From Verrucomicrobiales bacterium (GTDB lineage: Bacteria; Verrucomicrobiota; Verrucomicrobiia; Verrucomicrobiales; Verrucomicrobiaceae), in assembly GCA_003453085.1 (NCBI GenBank), contig DMMK01000087.1:1-9403 (forward strand): a stretch of 9,403 nucleotides of DNA, written 5' to 3'. The notes under the pieces were generated by a model, which was given only the letters and a program-made list of their open reading frames with translations, had not been told where the DNA came from and did no database searches. The position numbers were made by a program, and so were the translations under genes. Positions 7,947 to 9,403 of the stretch are shown here, piece by piece (positions within the stretch are counted from its first letter, which is position 1; every line of letters starts with the position of its first letter).

Positions 7947-9403
7947 ATGGCGACACTGACACGTCACTTCTGGGGATGGAATGTGCCTGTGCTGGAGAAT
8001 GCCGTGGCGCATCTCATGCGAGGACATGCGGGTGAGGTGGCTCTGGATCTGGCGGATACGCTGCTGATCGTGCCAACCACGGAAGCTGGGCGGCGACTGA
8101 AAGAGGCGCTGGCGAGGGCCAATCCGGCCGGAGCGCTGGTGCCCTGGGTGTGGACGGCTGAGCAGGCGCTGCTGCCGGTGGCTGCCCGCAAGAACGCAGC
8201 CAGCCAGCTACAGTCGCAAATGGCCTGGCAGCAGGCGGTGAAGAAGGTGGAGGTCAGCCAGCTCCAGGCACTGTTCCCGCTGCTGCCGGATGATATGGAA
8301 TGGGCGTGGCAGACAGAGATGGCGCGACTGCTGGCGGATCTAAACTCCTTGTTAGGCGCGGGAGGGCTGGATTTTGCCTCCGTGGCGGAGCAGGCGGCGC
8401 ATGATGCGGGACGCTGGCGGGATCTGGCGGTGATCGAAACTCTTTACCGCGAGGAACTCAGCAGACTGGGCCTGTTCGATGCCCAGTCCCTAAAGCTGAA
8501 TGGGGCGGCCCAGCCGATGCTGCCGGAAGGCGTGAGCCGAGTCCTCGTACTGGCCGCGCCCGATTTGCTGCCGCTTTTTCATCGTTGGGTGCTTTCCTGC
8601 GGGGTTGATGTGACGGTGGCCGTGCAGGCTCCGGCAAGCATGGCCGCCACCTTTGATGACATCGGCCGTCCATTGCCATCCTGCTGGGGAGAGGATGCGC
8701 AGGTGGTGGTGCCGATCACGCATGAGCGGCTGCATTTGCATCATGATGCGGCCTCGCAGGCGGCGCGCACGATCCGGCTGCTGGGTGATCTGGCTCCGCT
8801 GGCGCGGGTAGCGGTGGGCGTGGGAGATCCTGAAGTGGGGGCGGTGTTGCAGGAAAAGCTGGGACTGGAAGGAGTACGGGTGTTTGAGCCCGGAGGTGTG
8901 GCTCCTGCGGAAGTGGGGCTGTGGCATGTGCTGGTGCAAATGCGCGTGCTGATGAGTTCATGCTCCTGGAAGGCTTTTGCGACTTTGCTGCGGGTGCCGG
9001 AGGTGCGAGCCGCCTGGATGGGCGGGCGGAAGGATGGGATGAAACTGCTGCGGCAAGCTGATGATTTTGCGGCGTTGCACATGCCGGTCACTCTGGATCA
9101 CGCGTTGGAGCTTTGTGCGGTCTGGCCGGCGGAATGTGAATTGCTGCTACCTGTGCTGGAATCTGCCCTGAGGACAGTGCGACAACTGCAAAACTCCCCC
9201 CTGCCTGTGGCGGCGAGATCTTTGCTGGTGGAACTTTACGGGGATCGTGAGTTTTCTCCCGATTCTCTTCAGGATCAACTGACGTCTTCATTGGCCGTTG
9301 TGTGGTTGTGCTGCTGCCGACAGTTTGCGGCGGAGTCGGCGCGTTTTGGGCTGTCCCCGGACCCGGGGTCGGCGGTGTGCTTGTGTCTGGGCGTTGTTTT
9401 GCG
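7947..9403 (+). CDS. AddB-like PD-(D/E)XK nuclease/helicase-family protein, N-terminal half (cut by right edge)
   Basis: An open frame of 485 codons runs from the ATG at 7947 to the window end without a stop. The opening (MATLTRHFWGWNVPVLENAV) and LLIVPTTEAGRRLKEALA near residues 38-56 resemble the N-terminus of AddB-like, RecB-nuclease-family proteins of recombinational repair. In these, a helicase-like region precedes a C-terminal PD-(D/E)XK nuclease. Full-length members are roughly 900-1000 aa, so the nuclease half and any iron-sulfur cysteines would lie past the edge. No Walker A motif (GxxxxGK[ST]) is visible in the sequenced half; the expected place has VPTTEAGRRL. This suggests an inactivated helicase domain. 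The protein is Leu/Ala/Val-rich and has no signal peptide, consistent with a cytoplasmic protein. The start lies 10 nt after the hflC stop; an ATG at 7939 hits a stop after six codons. Expression is probably coupled to hflKC. The family call is by pattern recognition only, since the diagnostic nuclease motif is unseen. Confidence 0.75.
   Translation, partial: MATLTRHFWGWNVPVLENAVAHLMRGHAGEVALDLADTLLIVPTTEAGRRLKEALARANPAGALVPWVWTAEQALLPVAARKNAASQLQSQMAWQQAVKKVEVSQLQALFPLLPDDMEWAWQTEMARLLADLNSLLGAGGLDFASVAEQAAHDAGRWRDLAVIETLYREELSRLGLFDAQSLKLNGAAQPMLPEGVSRVLVLAAPDLLPLFHRWVLSCGVDVTVAVQAPASMAATFDDIGRPLPSCWGEDAQVVVPITHERLHLHHDAASQAARTIRLLGDLAPLARVAVGVGDPEVGAVLQEKLGLEGVRVFEPGGVAPAEVGLWHVLVQMRVLMSSCSWKAFATLLRVPEVRAAWMGGRKDGMKLLRQADDFAALHMPVTLDHALELCAVWPAECELLLPVLESALRTVRQLQNSPLPVAARSLLVELYGDREFSPDSLQDQLTSSLAVVWLCCCRQFAAESARFGLSPDPGSAVCLCLGVVL

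Noticed and set aside
9280..9403. Possible frameshift near the right edge, suggested by a Cys-rich stretch (WLCCCRQF and VCLCLGVVL).
   Set aside because: The frame stays open, and the neighbouring segment QFAAESARFGLSPDPG reads as a plausible protein in the same frame. The other two frames give low-complexity translations, so there is no positive evidence for a frameshift.

Overview
The window looks like a chromosomal segment from a member of the Verrucomicrobiota, probably near Verrucomicrobiaceae such as Prosthecobacter or Verrucomicrobium. This is inferred from remembered protein-family distributions, not from a database search. The main pointers are a large secreted protein combining the Pirellula/Verrucomicrobium-type membrane-bound dehydrogenase and heme-binding domains, a second secreted protein resembling the DUF6797 family, and a GC-rich, densely coding layout with few clear Shine-Dalgarno sites.

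Layout. Positions 1-1120 (minus strand) hold the N-terminal 373 codons of a secreted DUF6797-like protein whose C-terminus lies beyond the left edge. A divergent spacer of about 170 bp separates it from a plus-strand run that continues to the right edge. First comes an exported N-acetylmuramoyl-L-alanine amidase (1289-2722) with a long Lys/Pro/Ala linker. Next is a 991-residue exported beta-propeller, HEAT-like and cytochrome c fusion (2819-5794). Then come the SPFH pair hflK (5862-6878) and hflC (6875-7936), which overlap by 4 nt. Last is the N-terminal half of an AddB-like PD-(D/E)XK nuclease/helicase-family protein (7947-9403), cut by the right edge.

How the genes relate. The left half encodes cell-envelope and extracytoplasmic functions: peptidoglycan cleavage plus two probable periplasmic redox or carbohydrate-linked proteins that start on either side of the amidase. 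The right half is a tight transcription unit in which HflK and HflC would form an inner-membrane SPFH complex, classically a partner of the FtsH protease. It is followed after 10 nt by a DNA-repair type protein. No FtsH gene is visible here.

No tRNA, rRNA, CRISPR array, insertion sequence or phage gene was seen. No clearly new defence or mobile system is evident. The points worth following up are modest: the unknown substrate of the propeller-cytochrome fusion, the charge-switching amidase linker, and the hflKC/addB-like gene order.
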